From Lumnitzera littorea (Eukaryota > Streptophyta > Magnoliopsida > Myrtales > Combretaceae): a stretch of 64,000 nt of DNA. The notes below the pieces were generated by a model, which worked only from the letters and a program-made list of their open reading frames with translations, did not search any database and was not told where the DNA came from. The stretch's first letter is position 1. Every line of letters starts with the position of its first letter. Where the stretch lies: positions 47,964,446 through 48,028,445 of the forward strand of contig JAMXBB010000008.1 in the NCBI GenBank assembly GCA_024138015.1, in the 5' to 3' direction. Made by a program: the position numbers and the translations under genes. Positions 11,749 through 25,532 of the stretch are shown piece after piece.

Positions 11749-14729
11749 GTTAATTGCGGAGTAAAAAAGGAAAAAGATCGACAAGGAATTCCATCATGTG
11801 TAATGATTAACGGTATACATAAATGCTTTACACAATCATATTAGAACAACCATCTCGGGGGTAATGAATATTAAATTTTTATTTGTTCTTAACACCATTT
11901 TACCAATTCACGTGGTGTATCACTTCTGGTGAAGTCTTTCCCATGATAACACACCACTATGCACACATGCCATGCATTAGTTAAAAATAATATTTAAGTC
12001 TCCTGTTGTAAACATATATATATATATATATATATATATACTGAATGCTATCTATGCAGTGTCCGCAAGTACTTGGTGAGGCCACTACAACTGGCATTTT
12101 TACTTTTTCCTTTCGGTACATATTTTAATATAACAACTTTCTTCTCCATATAGACGTGGGTAAAGTGGTTTTTGTCTCTTTGATCATACCTTTCCTCATG
12201 AACTATAATTTACTTGTTGGCTGGAGTGAATCCTCTCCTTTTTTATCATCTGACTCTTTCAGTTTATGTGCTCCATATCATCCTTCATCATAAAACCATA
12301 TTCACTCTTAGATCTCGTAGGCTATGATGTACGTACACGTGACATCGATATAATAGGATATCTATCAATGTTTAGAAAAAAGAGGACATGGTTACCGATT
12401 TATGACGATTTCAATTAAAAATACAATTACAAAGTGAATAAAATACAAAATCTCCTAGAAAGCAATAAATTACTAGAGCAAGCTAATTAGGATCTATTCA
12501 TTGACTGCTTTATAGATCAACAAAGTGCAAGATGGCAGTAAAGGGAGGAATGATTAATGAATAGGATTTGGGAGGTTGGGAGTAACAGTTCTACGAGATT
12601 CACCAAAAAAGTGAAATTTGTTGATTGGGGTTAGATTTAGTTAGGCACTGAAGGAATTATATCTTCCAAAAAAAAGGAACAAAAATAATATAATAGATAT
12701 TATAAATTAGGAAAATGCCAAGAGGTACTTTTACCATTCTATACGTTTACTTTTTTGTGAAGTGTGCAAACAGTATTAAAAACCATAAAAATTTCTTTTT
12801 TGATTTCTTAACAAGTGCATCAAAAGTATTTGTCCTCTCAATAAATAAATTTACATGTCAGTTATATCATATAATACATAGCATACAAAAAATGCAGTTG
12901 TATTCGACTATACATATGAGGATAACAATAAAATTTCATCATTCTGAATTCTATCCCTTCCCTATGGTCAAGAACTGAAATTTCCATAGCCAACACTCCA
13001 TTTCAGTAGCTTCAATAAATTTGTGATGGTGTTACAGCTATGGTATCATATTATACTTCAAATCTCTAATCATTAGTCCGGAGATGAATCCTTTACCAAC
13101 AGAAATCCCAGATTCTCGTTTATAGGCAAACGGAGAAAAGCGCACAAACAGACCCACCTGCACTTCAACATTGAATTAGCAGCTTATCCTCAATTTTATA
13201 AGAAATACGCAGAAGCTGAATTAAAGGGGTTGGTTATGTCATTTTTTCTTATATTCTACATGCCTTAAATAATCTTATAACAGGTCTAAACCTGCTACAC
13301 AATCGAATATCGTTAAGATTAGGGTATGCTGCTCACCTAGTGGTGACATCAAATAATCAACAGCAAATGATCCCCTTCAACAAGCTTAGAACAGATGCAA
13401 CGATCTTATGGTAGCATGACTATAAAGGTAAATTACGCCTATAGTTAATTCAGTTCTCAATATTCCCTCTAATGCAATTAACTGGGATTAGCTCCAGCAG
13501 TGATTTCCTGATTTACGATTCACAGATTGCATGTTAGAACATGAATTCCTGTGTGAAAAATCAAGGTGTAAGTGCAATTGATGAGTACTATGCAAAACTG
13601 AACTTAATTTGGAAAGAATGGTTATCATACTTAAAGGTTTATAAAATCGGAACGTAAAATTAAAATATAAATTTTTATATATTTAAAGTAGTTGTTCAAA
13701 ATTTAAAATGCATGATGAAAATAAAAAAAAAAATAAAGAAATTAAATTTTTTTTTGTAAAAATTTTTATTATATAATCTAACATCTACATAAGAAGAACA
13801 AATAGAACTCAAACTAAACTTTTTTTCTTTTTTCTTTTTAAAAAGCTATAAATTAAAGACAATCAAATATTTTAATTCATTTTAAGTTATAGATGGTATA
13901 AAATAAAGTATATAGTTTTCTTTATAAATTTTGTTATTGAAACTAAAATTTGAATAAAAATTATGAATATAAAATGAGAGATCGGGAGAAAAAGAAAAAG
14001 TAAAAAATTAGGATAGGATATGACGGATATTGAAATGCCTGAATAGTTGATAGCTTATAAAAGGTTAGTTATATTTTTAATTCTTTAATTTTTTAGTTTA
14101 TTCAATTTAAATGTATAAAATCAGTAAACTCAATTAAAAACGTAAATTTCTCTAGAAAAAAGATTATATATTCAAGTTAATTTTAAAAAAATACTTAAAA
14201 TTGTAAACTTGTAGAATTGTATGAATAAAATTGCGATTTTAACAATTATAAATACCTCATTGCAAATGTGGAGGATGCCTCATATTGCTTTAGACAATTT
14301 GCCATTTTAGAACATAACATAATGTCTTTCGTTTTCTTAACATGTTGAATCATTCGTATAGACAAAAAAAATTCATTAGATATCGTGTGTGTGTATATGG
14401 GTAGCTTTTAAAACAACTATTAAAAGAACTACCACCTCCATTTTTCTATTCGTGGTATCAAGAGGGGAATCTCATTTTCTCACGCTTTATAGAAGTGAAC
14501 AACTTTGGTAGTTTGCTTAGCAAATTAGATGTAGAAATTTACTTTCTAGGTTTTTTCTTTTTAACTTCTTCACACAGTTAGAAAGAGCTCAGTTTTACTT
14601 TTCATAGGATTTGTTGTTATCATGTCACTTCTCATTCCTCAGCACCATTGAGGCATTGAAAGGACGCCATATACTCTATAAATAAAGTACGAGAGTTTGG
14701 AAGGCATAAGAAAGGAATAGGGTTTACGT
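11749..14729. other. Intergenic DNA after the ALMT gene
   Basis: The first part will hold the ALMT 3' UTR. The rest is AT-rich. A dinucleotide repeat lies at 12014-12040. The 12960-13560 part is less AT-biased but shows no coding frame or recognisable RNA. Confidence 0.6.
12014..12040. repeat. (AT)n microsatellite
   Basis: Uninterrupted alternating AT over about 27 bases, 270 bases beyond the ALMT stop codon. Confidence 0.9.
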
Positions 14730-15000
14730 TATGCATAGTCGACAAAGTTTGGAAATTAGCAGAATTAGTTAGAATATCATGACTTTAGTAATATTAGTTA
14801 GACCATTAATGGAATTAGTTAGAGTACTAAATAATAAGTAATTAGAATAGGTTATAGACAAATAGTATAAATAGTTGTTCCGTTGCATGATTTTAACATG
14901 GAATGAAATGAAAATATCTTAAAATGAGGAAAAATGATTTCTTTCACCTAGATACTATTTTCTCAAAATACTATGCTACAACAGCTATTAGTTTATTCAT
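14730..15000 (+). repeat. Possible copia-type LTR remnant
   Basis: Three copies of (g)aattagttaga or a one-base variant occur at 14762, 14791 and 14812. A tataaata box follows at 14866-14873, then a gaatgaaatgaaaat stretch. This arrangement is familiar from short copia LTRs. No matching second LTR, TSD or internal domain was found, so the call is weak. Confidence 0.3.
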
Positions 15001-15410
15001 CTTGCAGGAAAAATGAAACCAAAAAAAAAAAAGAAAAATCCCACAAGCATTTTTCATTTTCTTTTCTTTTTTTTCTTTTGTTTTTTTTTTTTTTTTTTTT
15101 TGAGCTAAAGCATTTTCATATTTAAAGAGTAAAGGCATTGCGCCTCAAAGGAAATGATGATAAGCTTCTTAGTCTTGCTAAACCAGTACAACACCATAAG
15201 CAAACAGTATGCCTTAAATTGGCAAGGACCAACTTACAAACTCTGCCAGACAAAGAATGAAGACATATACAGTTGAAAGAAAAGGGAGAAAAAAGAAGGA
15301 TGTCATTAAATGGCTTAAGATGTAAACTAGACTGTCTGGCAATGCTCATGCACATGGGTTATTGCCTTCTTTTACTTATTTTCCTTTTTTCCCACAATTA
15401 GTTTTTACAT

Positions 15411-17789
15411 TTAGCCTGTAATAAGTCTTCCAGAAGCTGCTTCAGCCACATCTTCCTGATCACCTTCCCAGCCTAGGGTCGCAGCTAAATCTTCCACAGC
15501 CACCTTCATCACGTCGGTCCGCACACCTATGTCAGTGGCATACCTGCTCATGCAGTACATTCCAGCAGTCATAGTGGCCACGCCAATCGGACTGGGCATA
15601 AGCAACTTCAAGGGAGAAGATAAAACAGCAGCCAATGGAGCACCAATTACTGAGGAAGCTTGGCCACTTCTTCCAACCCCCAGTTTGTCCATTATTAGAA
15701 GGCCTGTTTTGCAATACAGGGCAAAGTCCTCACAGTTGTTCTGGAAGACATCATAATTGCCGAATCCATTTTGAAGAAGGTACATTGCACGATGAATGAC
15801 ATCTTCTGGTGGATCAGATGCAGCAGTGGTGCATGTACCTCCACGGACTTTAGCTAGGAAGACTGAGGGGGCAACTCCATACTCAAAGCAATATAGAGAT
15901 CCATTTCCGAGGAAGCAGTCCAGACATGTGAGGGTTACACCGCTATTAGGTTGCCTGAATCCACAATCAGGAAAGGTTGGGCAAGATGGAAAGGTTGAAT
16001 TATAGAAATCAGGAGTCTCAATGCTTGAATTTCCAATTTGCTCAGGCGTAAAATGAACTACCTTACTGCCTCCAACATAGATACCTGCAAGTTGAAAGGT
16101 TAGTGCAGCTAAAGGTTTTCAAGAAATCTCAAGAACCATTGCCATGCCTGCCATGAGTCCTACAACTAGGTCAAATACAAGGTAGCTTCTGGACACCAAA
16201 GGATAAGATCTAAAGTATTTGCTACAAAAAATTACTTTCTTCTATTTCTGTCATTTTAAGATAATTGAATAAGAGATTCATTGAGACAGAGATCTATTAA
16301 TGACTAAGCCATGCCTATAAATGCATGCTAATCATAAAACAATATATCACTATGTCAAAGTGCAATAGAAAAAGACGGATGTTCCAACCAAGAATATCAA
16401 GGATAATGCTTCACTCTCAAGGGCTTTAGGCACAAATACCAAATCAACAGGAAATAGGAGAGGTGGGGTTATTGGTTCACCCCTTCTTCCCACTTATTGC
16501 AATTCCTTCCAATCTATGGAGTTCCAGCACTATGCCATGTTAAAGTGGCTCAAGCGAAGCCCATGCAATTACTCTTATAAACAATGCAGTAAGAGGTAGC
16601 AGTCTGAAATGCTCTTAAGCATAATTCCTTCTGTTCTGATCAACTAAAGTTTAGGTCTGTTTCCAAGTCACCTCTCCACTGAAATTATCAGTAAAGATTT
16701 AGGCATCTCGATGTATAGATCCATCCGGGCTCTTTGGCAGGGTCTGATATAACTAGATGACAATTGACAGTAATGGCCTAAATCAAGTTAGGCATCTACA
16801 GTAGTACTATAGGGAAAAGATTAGATTTTGTCTTGCCAGGATAGTATCAGAAAAGATTAGATCTAGTCAATTGCTGGATGGAAATCATCAGGGAAAATCA
16901 GTTTAGATGAGAATTGAGATATATGTTGCTTAAGACCCACACGAAACACACTCCTGCTAATAAGATGAAATTCAAAAGAAATGTAAGGAAAAAGTTTGGA
17001 CTTTGAATTGCACCACAAAATTCACAGCTTTTACAGGCAATTTCCCTTAGGCCTCAACCTTCAATGGATGGTAGGGAAGAGTAATTGACTAACTAATCAC
17101 GGATAAAGCTGGTTTATCATGTAATTTAAGTGATTCTTATGATGTTCAACACCTAAACAGCAAATAGCAACAAACAACAATGGCAAGTGATTCTTTTTCT
17201 TTATTTTCTTATCCAGTAAGCCGCAAATTTAATCCTATATTTCAAATTGAGTGATTAGACCTCAAATCACTTTTAAATGAATTTTCACTATTTTTTTCCT
17301 AGATGAAATAGTGAAAGACCTATAAAATCAAATATAAATTAAAATGCACCAGCCCAGACACAAATTTCCTCTCTTTTTTTTTTTTTTTTTTTTTCCTAGT
17401 AAGATTTCAACCTCAATTTCAAAGATAAGTAACTTGGAGTTTACTCCTTCTTATTTTCTCTCATAGCAGCATTCCTGATTCCTTCTCTCTCTCTCTCGTT
17501 AATTTTTTTTCCTCCATCTTCTGGATAATTACAGCATTCCTAATTCTGACTGAATGAGGATCGCAAAACAAAGGAGGAATATGCAAGAACATGATCAGAT
17601 GGAATGAGTAACTCACAATTCATCCATGGATGGTTCTTTCTGTTTCTATGTCGATGGGGAGAGAGAGAGAGAGAGAGAGAGTAATGTGGAGGTACCGTGA
17701 TGAGAGTAGGTGAAAACGGCTCTATAGGTATAGATGTGATCTCCTGCTTTGATTTCACTTCGCTCCACTTTGTTGGTTAGGATACCCAT
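15411..17789 (-). CDS. LRAT/NC-domain protein (plant NlpC/P60-related family)
   Basis: Two exons on the minus strand, 17789-17696 and 16084-15411, are joined across a GT-AG intron of 1611 bases in phase 1. They give 255 residues, the usual length of plant NC-domain proteins. The start chosen, MGILTNKVERSEIKAGDHIY, matches the family opening; an in-frame upstream ATG at 17837 would add 16 residues. Seen: the DHIY histidine at 18, YSHHGIYVGG at 28-37, VVHF with His42, and NNCEDFALYCKTG with the presumed catalytic Cys149. LRAT-fold enzymes use a His/His/Cys set for acyl transfer or thiol hydrolysis; the plant substrate is not known to me. The C-terminal third has a small hydrophobic segment (VIGAPLAAVLSSPLKLLMP). 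The neighbour on the right is FKGP on the same strand. Confidence 0.9.
17659..17681. repeat. (GA)n microsatellite close to a splice donor
   Basis: On the coding (minus) strand this is a (CT)n run in intron 1 of the LRAT-domain gene. It begins 14 bases downstream of the exon 1 donor at 17695. Confidence 0.9.
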
Positions 17790-19519
17790 CCTCTTCCTCC
17801 TTACAAATTCCAGTTGGATGGACTCCTTTCTTTCCACTTCTGGTCTTGGACTCGTCCTTCTTTACTCCCAGTCAGTCGAGAGAAGAAAACACACGACACA
17901 AAGTCCACAATATAATTAAATGTCTTTTTCCTTCCCTTTATGATGACGATATTTTCCTTCCCCCGGTTTTGGTTGGGATTGTTAACCAATTTCCCTTTCT
18001 ACCTAAATTTTATATCCTTCTTTTTATTTTTTTTATGGGATTAATCTATCATTCATTTCACTATTTATTTATATTATTTTAAATTTAATTTATTAAATTC
18101 ACAATTCATTTATTTAATACAAATCAAATATAACATGCCAGGGATAGAATATTTTGATAATTATCATAATAAAAACAAGGATGAGAAAAAAAAAATCCAT
18201 TATTTTATTATATTTTCTCTTTCCCCCTTTTGTATTGTATCGTAGTGTAAAATGCTATTAGTTATTTAAAAGTAACTCAATTACCGATTGGTCATTTGTG
18301 CTTACATATTTTAATGACAATCCTTAAGAAATAAAAAGAAAAAATTGCTTATAAAAAACATGTCCCTTGAAGGAATCCACTCGCACACATCTTGATCGAA
18401 CGACAATTTTTTAAGTGCAAGTCCTAAACGGTATTTGCTACTTCATTGGCCAAAATTGGTTCTACGAGTTTATAACTACTCTTGAGTGTTAAATTTTTTC
18501 ATTTACTTTTAGTCTTTTACTTAAGTGGTATTATAAATAATTTAATATTGAGAGATGATATGTCTAAAAGGAAAAAAAAAAAAAAAAAACGAAAAAGAAG
18601 AATAATAAAAAGAAGAAGAAGAAGGAGAAACACATAGAAACTAAAAGAGGAATAGGGAGGAATCCAAGGCGCTTTGTTCTCTTAGCTACATGCACAAGCA
18701 AACCCACCACGTTTAACTGGGCCCCGGAACGCCTTTCTCTTTCCAACTTCTATTATTTCCATCCATGCATCCGTCATTGGTTGAAAAGGAACAGTAAACC
18801 CTTGTCCATTCTATTCTATTTTATTCCTCGCTCCAAAACAAGAAAACATCGTCCTACGTGAAATTTCTCTTTGCTTGTGAATTATGTGGTTTTATTCACT
18901 AGTAGGTGGATTAAAAATAAATAAATAAAGTAAAGCAAGCCGGCATGGCCCTGTCTAGTCTGTTAAGCGACATCGCCAGAATTTAACCGGTTTTGTTGTT
19001 GTAAGATTTCTTGACGAGATGTTTTTTTAAAGTATCAATAATTCCTACTAAATCAAACAACATATTATGCAGCCTTAACATTTTTTAAGGATATGAATTT
19101 CGGAATTGGATCCCCTTATCTTACAGTTAACAAAAAGATTGACTCACCTGGATTAGAATTAGATGCTATATTGGAGATTTTTCTCTCTTTCTTATAAGCA
19201 AAGCAGCATTTCTTATTTCCGGGGAAAAAATTATTCTCCCAACAGGTGAACGATCTAACACTTTGATATCGAAACCATCTCTAAAATAAGCAATTGAAAC
19301 CATACAAAATTTACACTAATCGACATTGTTCATCATGCTCTCCTTTACTGAAATGCTACACTATAATTTCCTTATTTCCTTCTTTCCTTCTACCATAAAT
19401 TAATAATATCATCTACATCTGTATGAATAACATTCGGATAACTAAATTACACATGTTTACACTTAAGGCATAAAAACGTGAAGCTGTAAGCTGATGGAAA
19501 ACCACCTCTAGTGCGTAAT
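17790..19519. other. Spacer between the FKGP and LRAT-domain genes
   Basis: It should contain the 5' UTR and promoter of the LRAT-domain gene (right after 17789) and the FKGP 3' UTR (before 19519). A purine-rich tract (A run plus aag repeats) lies at about 18570-18640. No extra gene was recognised. Confidence 0.6.
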
Positions 19520-22500
19520 CTATTTTCCCACGTAAACTTCCCAATTGTATACTTTCACGTCAAATTCTGAGCTGCCTTCTAGAAGTTCTCTTAGTTTCCT
19601 GGCACAATCCTTGCTCTTGGCGAGGAGCATTGCAAAGCCCCCACCACCCGCCCCAACGAGCTTGTAACCACAGCAGTGAGGATCAGCAAACGCAAAAAGA
19701 CTATCAACGAATTCGTTGCTGCAATATGGATCTAGCTCCTGATGCAGCCGCCAAGCCTCCTTCATTATCTCCCCTATCTCATCTACATTGCAATTCATCA
19801 AGGCTTCTCTCCCTATCTTTGCCAATTCAACGAGGCGCTTGATACTCGAAATAAGCAGGTTGTCACGTCTAAGGTATCGAGTCACCACCTTTTGCAGCAC
19901 TCGATGTGCAAGCCGAACCTAAAAAATGTCAAATTTACAACTTTTATTTAGCATTCTATTTTCTTCTTTTTGTGGAGATGAAATTTCATTGCTGTGTACC
20001 CAGGCAACGTTAAACCTGGAAACGAAATACCCTTACCTACCAACTTTTCCAAAAAGTCAAGGATAGTCTAAAAGTTCAACCCAAAAAATAAAAAAATAAA
20101 AAATAAATAAGAAAAGAAAATAAAAGAAAGAAAAACTGCCATGTAAGAAATATATGAAGAAGAGCTAGGAACCTACAAAGGTATGTTTCCATCACAAAGC
20201 ACTCCTTATTCTTTCAGCCAAATAATCCAGAAAACAGAGAAAATGAATAAGAGAAAAAGGTTTCTCTACATTATGCACATACATCACGAAATTAACAATA
20301 GATGAATTAACACAATTGCTTCCTTCATGCATGCTTCACTTCAAGGTATAGTTGTTGGAAGAACAAGCACTGGTGAATTATTAGGACAGCTCAGTGCTAT
20401 ATATAAACTAGTATACTATAAATCATATATCTTCCTTGCTTTCACTTTTTCAGATCGTACCAGGCACGAATTGAGGGTGCTACATAAACACAAAGCTAAA
20501 CATAAAACAATTCTCAGATTGCTAGTATTGAATGATAACAGAAGCCAGCTCAGACACCGATGAATTAAATAACTTTCTGAAATTTCCACATAGGATCAAA
20601 GAAACGAGACCCAGAATTACAGCTTGACCAAATTTTTCATCCAGTCATCTCAAGGAAAGAATGATAAAGAGGAATAAATCAAATATGGAGCTAAAATACT
20701 TACTTGACCGGTAAACACAATTAGTAACCGTTGCTGCAACTCTGAGATCAACTGAGAAGAAGCCAACAGGGGCACAACCTGAAGCCTCAAAGGTACTCCA
20801 GGGAAGCTAGTTGTAGATTTAATCCCGGGATACAACCCTCCAATTTGATCCTGCCAGCCACCTCCTGTCCCCATGAGTTGTTCCAAAACTAAGACAAGCC
20901 GTGCAACATTTTCATTGCTTTCATCCCTATCAATTATTTTGAGAAGTCCTTTTACAACGGCAGCTGCCAAGATGCTAGAAGTTCCTAGGCCACTTCCCCG
21001 AGGAAGATTGGCCCATGTTCTAATCCGCAAGCCCATATGGAGCAAGACCCTATGATGGACTATTCCTGTTACAAGCAATGCAGATTTAACTAATCGAAAA
21101 GGATCACTACTGCTGAAAGGAGCTTTGATAGAAGAAATATCTTCTGTGTACAGATGATTTCCAGCATCATCACTCATTAACAGGCCAGTTCCTTCAATCG
21201 TCTCAACAACAGTTCCAATTGGAAGAGAGTGATCTAAGCTAATTGCCATATTGAGAACACAACCAGCCCGCTCTAGACTCCATGGAGGAGTGTCACTCCA
21301 TCCTCCCACAAAATCTACCCGAACTGGTAACTCAACTGTCACCGTCCTAGGATACAACTTCTCATTAACAGAGCCATTAGTATTGCCATTCTCAAGCTCC
21401 AAACTGCTCAGAGACTCCAAGAGATGTTCTGAAGAGAAAACAAGCTATGATTGTTTAAACAACAAGATTTCAATTAAGGAAAAAAGGAAAAAAGCTGAAA
21501 ATTTTTATTTGATTGGTAGTGTAAGCAAGAAGCCGATAGAGAAGATGGTGAAGACACCAAAGAGGAGGTAATGATGCAACTCAAAATCATGGAAAATACC
21601 ACATGATCATAAGCCGATTAAGGAAACAGCTTTTGTCCCTCTTTTTCAGAACAAAAGCTAATCTATCTCCTTTGTCTTTACTACACATGAGACATTTTTA
21701 AATTGTTGAAAAAATGGCTATTACTGAGGCTACTTAGATAAGCAGGGAATTAAGACTATTGGGGCATCTCAAGATCTTTGGCATCATTTGCTTTCAAACA
21801 AATTCATAGACTAGAAGAGGCTGACCCTATAATTGTTACATCTCAATGGTGGATCTGAGCGACATTTAGTCCTACCTCGGAAACCGTATCTCACAGCAGC
21901 AGCTGTCTCATCAGCAACTGCAGCCCAAACTTTTTCCTCTATTCTCCTTGCATTTTCTTTGTCCCCACATGATCGAAGAAGATCAGCCTGCACTTGGTAT
22001 GCCCGGCTTTTTGGAAGAATCCTTGAGTTCTGATCCTGAAGTTGCAAACACTGGTTTAAGAAACCTTTACATTTTTCAATTCCTGGAGCTTCCATTTGCA
22101 AGATTTCGTCACACAGTTGAGATAAATTGCGCCCAAGCAAGCCATAACTAAGGCAAGCTTCAGCAATTCCAGATGCAAGATCAGCCTGATGAGTACTTGA
22201 GCCTATACACATTTTTGAAAAATCAATTGATCTATGCAACTCCTCCAAACTGACACGGCGAGAAGACCTCCATAATAAAAGAAGTTTCTCATTTTTATGA
22301 TCATTCAAGCCCATCAACCATGTTGCCAAACTAAGCATCTCACTGTAAGAAAGAATAGGGAAAATTTTAGCATTCCACAAGCATTTTTCCTGATTGTCTG
22401 TTAAACTCCAGAGGTCCCTTTCCTCAATGCCTAAATCATGCAGGACCTTACTCCAGGGCTTCCCGCAGAATGTCCCATCCAGAGATAGTAGATTTTTGGG

Positions 22501-24305
22501 GTTATCATGGAGTCCACAGAATACTAGGATCCTCTCACTCAATTCTAGTAAAGGGACTTCCCAGAGACAGTGGCGATCAGGCAATGTGAATCTAGGAGGT
22601 GCTTCAGGTCTCCCAACGTTCCCACCAGGTCTAGCTTCTGGGATATTGATACCAACAACTATGCACAATGATCCAATTTGTATGCCACCTGATATTGTAG
22701 AATCGTATATGAGAGAATCCTCCCCAACTGAAACACCAGGTGCTATTTTGCTGGAAAGAACAACTGCAGATGCTGCAATGTCAGAAAAATTAGTGGCTGG
22801 AATGGCACACAAGTGTCTTCGTGCTACAATCCCTGAAGCAAAACCACTAAGGTGATCCAGAACTTCCCCGGAGGTTCCAAAATGTAAGAATGTGAGATCA
22901 GCTGCATAGCAATCAAACAAGGACAATGTCAATGTTAAGCAATTCTGATGACAAATAAACATTAGCATAGAAGAAAAAAGTAGAGTAGGGTGGAGAATGT
23001 TGAAGACATACAAGCACAGTAGCTAAACATGTGGTGGTTTCCGAGTTGAGCCATGAGTTGTTGACCCAATGGGCGTTTTTGAAGCCAGCCATGTTTTGCA
23101 GGCACCCAAGTTGCCACCAAGTCTTCATACAAGCTCATCTGCACAAAAGGTTATACATCAAGTCAATGATGCCATTGGTGCTGCAGAGTATTGTGTTAGT
23201 TATTTCAGTTACTATTGTCAATACTATAGTTATTGTTCTATAAATCCGAGCATATAAACACTATAGACCAGATTCACATGATAACCTTATGCATTTCAAT
23301 CATCTTTGGCAAACAACATTCATTGACATATATATTTTTTCTATTTACAGGTTATTTTTTTCTTTTTCGTCCTACCACTTTCTCCAATGAGAAAAAGCTT
23401 AATGAGGAAAAGCTTGCCTCTTTCTTGGAATTGAGAAGATCCGAAATGAGGGATTGGGAAGAGCACGCAAAGCGAGCGAGATCCACCCAGGCTTTCCCTT
23501 TAACAGCAATCAAACCTGTATCGAGCATGGTCGTTCCTTGCTCTAGAATGGCATTGTGATTAACGAGCTCTTCAAGGCTGGGTTTCTGCAGCAGATTGTC
23601 CACTAAACAAGGACTAGTAACATTAACATCAACACTATGAGGCGCAACGACAACCCCGTGGTTGGAAGCAATATCGAGGGTGATGGGGACAGTGAGGATG
23701 GAAGGAGAGTCATCAGGAAGGACCAAACGGGAAGCATCGAAGCAAGGGAGGACATCTCCAGTCATAGTGAACATAGCGCCTCCGTTTCCAAGGGCTTGTC
23801 TAGCAGTAGAAGCAATGGCGAGGAGGTGGTCGAAGAGGAGAGGGACAGGTGCATCCGGGTCATCACCAGCTAAATAAGGAAGGGGAAGGAACACTTTGCC
23901 CATGGGGTTAGCCCAAGGCACTCTTTTGGAATCACCGCCAGCATGGACTATCAAAATGTGGGAATCCTCCACGGAACGGGACGACCCCATGTGCATTTGG
24001 AGGGCGTGGATTGCGTTGAGAGTAGCAGCTCCAGATCCGATCCGTTGGCCGCCCGGATCGGGGACGGAAAGAGTGATGGTAGAAGGGGATATGCGGCCCA
24101 TGCGCTTGGCACGCGAGAGTTGCCAGTCGTAGAGCTTGGCTTGCTCAGGGCTGGCTGCCGTGAGGACGATTGCATCCCATGTGGGGACCCTACTCGGGTG
24201 TCTCACCGACAGCCTTAAGTGGTACCATGATTTACGAAGCACCCACTCCACATCCGCCTTATTATTGTTATTATTCCCTTTCCCTCTTCTTCTTCCACCT
24301 TCCAT
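19520..24305 (-). CDS. FKGP: Bifunctional L-fucokinase / GDP-L-fucose pyrophosphorylase
   Basis: This enzyme salvages free L-fucose in the cytosol. Its C-terminal GHMP kinase makes fucose-1-phosphate, and its N-terminal pyrophosphorylase joins that to GTP to give GDP-fucose for cell-wall and glycoprotein synthesis. Five minus-strand exons: 24305-23418, 23138-23012, 22901-21876, 21428-20704 and 19918-19520. The 3165 nt encode 1054 residues, almost exactly the Arabidopsis length (about 1055). Motifs seen: GSGAATLNAI (about 90-99) and HAGGDSKRVP (121-130) of the nucleotidyltransferase part; VDFVGGWSDTPP (718-729), LPRGSGLGTSS (822-832, the ATP-binding GHMP motif) and KLVGAGGGGFA (1008-1018). A five-Asn run near residue 11 is locally variable. 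Intron 1 fits best as a GC-AG intron; a GT donor at 23378 would add 13 in-frame residues. Other introns are GT-AG. Confidence 0.96.
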
Positions 24306-24957
24306 TCCTTTCTTCTTCTTCTTGTTTGCTTTCCTTGATTTTATTTGGACGGAAAACCAGAGGAAAGAGATGGAATTGACTCAATGAAGAGAGAAGACGA
24401 CGTTAATAAATCAATCGAATGGGCAGTAGTTATTAAACAAGAAAGATATAGAGAGAGAAGTGACAGAGGGGGAGATGGGATAAATCTAAGCAGCTTTTCA
24501 GTAGCTCACTAGCATTCCACGGACTCCCACAATTTCATCACCACCTAAGCCCATCGATGCTTGATCCATCTCGCACGGTCGTACCTGACATTTCACCACG
24601 TTTGTTTTTGGCGACTTATTATGTCAATGGATCGAAAATTTACGTTTTACGGCTACAGAAATCATAATTGCCATACGTCCCTAACCTTTCTCATCACAAA
24701 AAGTCTCATTTTCCGTTATCAGATTAACCCTAAAATACCTATCTTCTACTCTAGTTTTGAGATCATCTTGACACTTCAATTAAACAAAATAATATTATCA
24801 AATACCATGAAACAGGAATAAGATAATTTCATTGTGAGGACAGTAAATAAATCAAGTTCTTACCATCTATTCATATTATCTATTCATATTTATACTTTAT
24901 TTTGCTCAAACTTGTTTTATAAATGAGTTGAATACAAACTTAAAATAAATTTTTCCC
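24306..24957. other. FKGP 5' UTR and promoter region
   Basis: Upstream of the FKGP start on the minus strand. It contains purine-rich gagagag stretches near 24450 that would form a CT-rich leader. No clear TATA box was fixed. Confidence 0.5.
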
Positions 24958-25532
24958 TATATATAAACAAGCCAAGCCCAAGTTTTTACTTCACCTAATG
25001 AGATGGTTCACAAACAACATGGTTTATATTATTAACAAATCAACTCCAAAATAAATTTATTAACAAACTTGTGAACTGATACATTATGTTAAAATGATAT
25101 TATATTAAAAATATAAGAATAAGATTGATATAACTAAAAAATTATGAAAAAAATATACTAGTTAGAATATAAGGATTGGAAAAAAAAAAATAGTATGGGT
25201 TGAAGTAAAAATCATTAATATGATTAAAAATATAAAATTTTGAATTAAATTCATTTGTAAAAGTATAAAAGAAAAAGTAGATTTTCAAATTCTGAATTGA
25301 TTTCAAGCTTGAATTTGGGAAAATTTAGGCTCATTTACACTTATTTATCTGAATAATTTTTAGTTTAGGCTCATTTAAATAAATGAGTTAAACGACTTAA
25401 CGAGTTCGAGCTCAAGCCTGTACATATTCAATAAAATCTTGGCCCAATGTGAGCTTAATAATCTTTAAATGGGTCAAATTGAGCTTTTAAAAGCTTAACT
25501 AAGCTCCACTTAGCTTAGCTTGTTTATAACCC
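24958..25532. mobile_element. Possible foldback/MITE-like element
   Basis: tataaacaagccaagcccaa at the left (about 24962) and tataaacaagctaagctaag at the right, read in reverse (25528-25509), form an inverted pair with about 17 of 20 matches. Between them are many words of the gagct/agctc/aaatga type often seen in non-autonomous plant DNA elements. No target duplication was found, so the limits are approximate. Confidence 0.35.

Noticed and set aside
12715..12978. 87-codon open frame after ALMT
   Set aside because: Phe/Ile/Lys/His-rich composition typical of AT-rich noncoding DNA; no domain.
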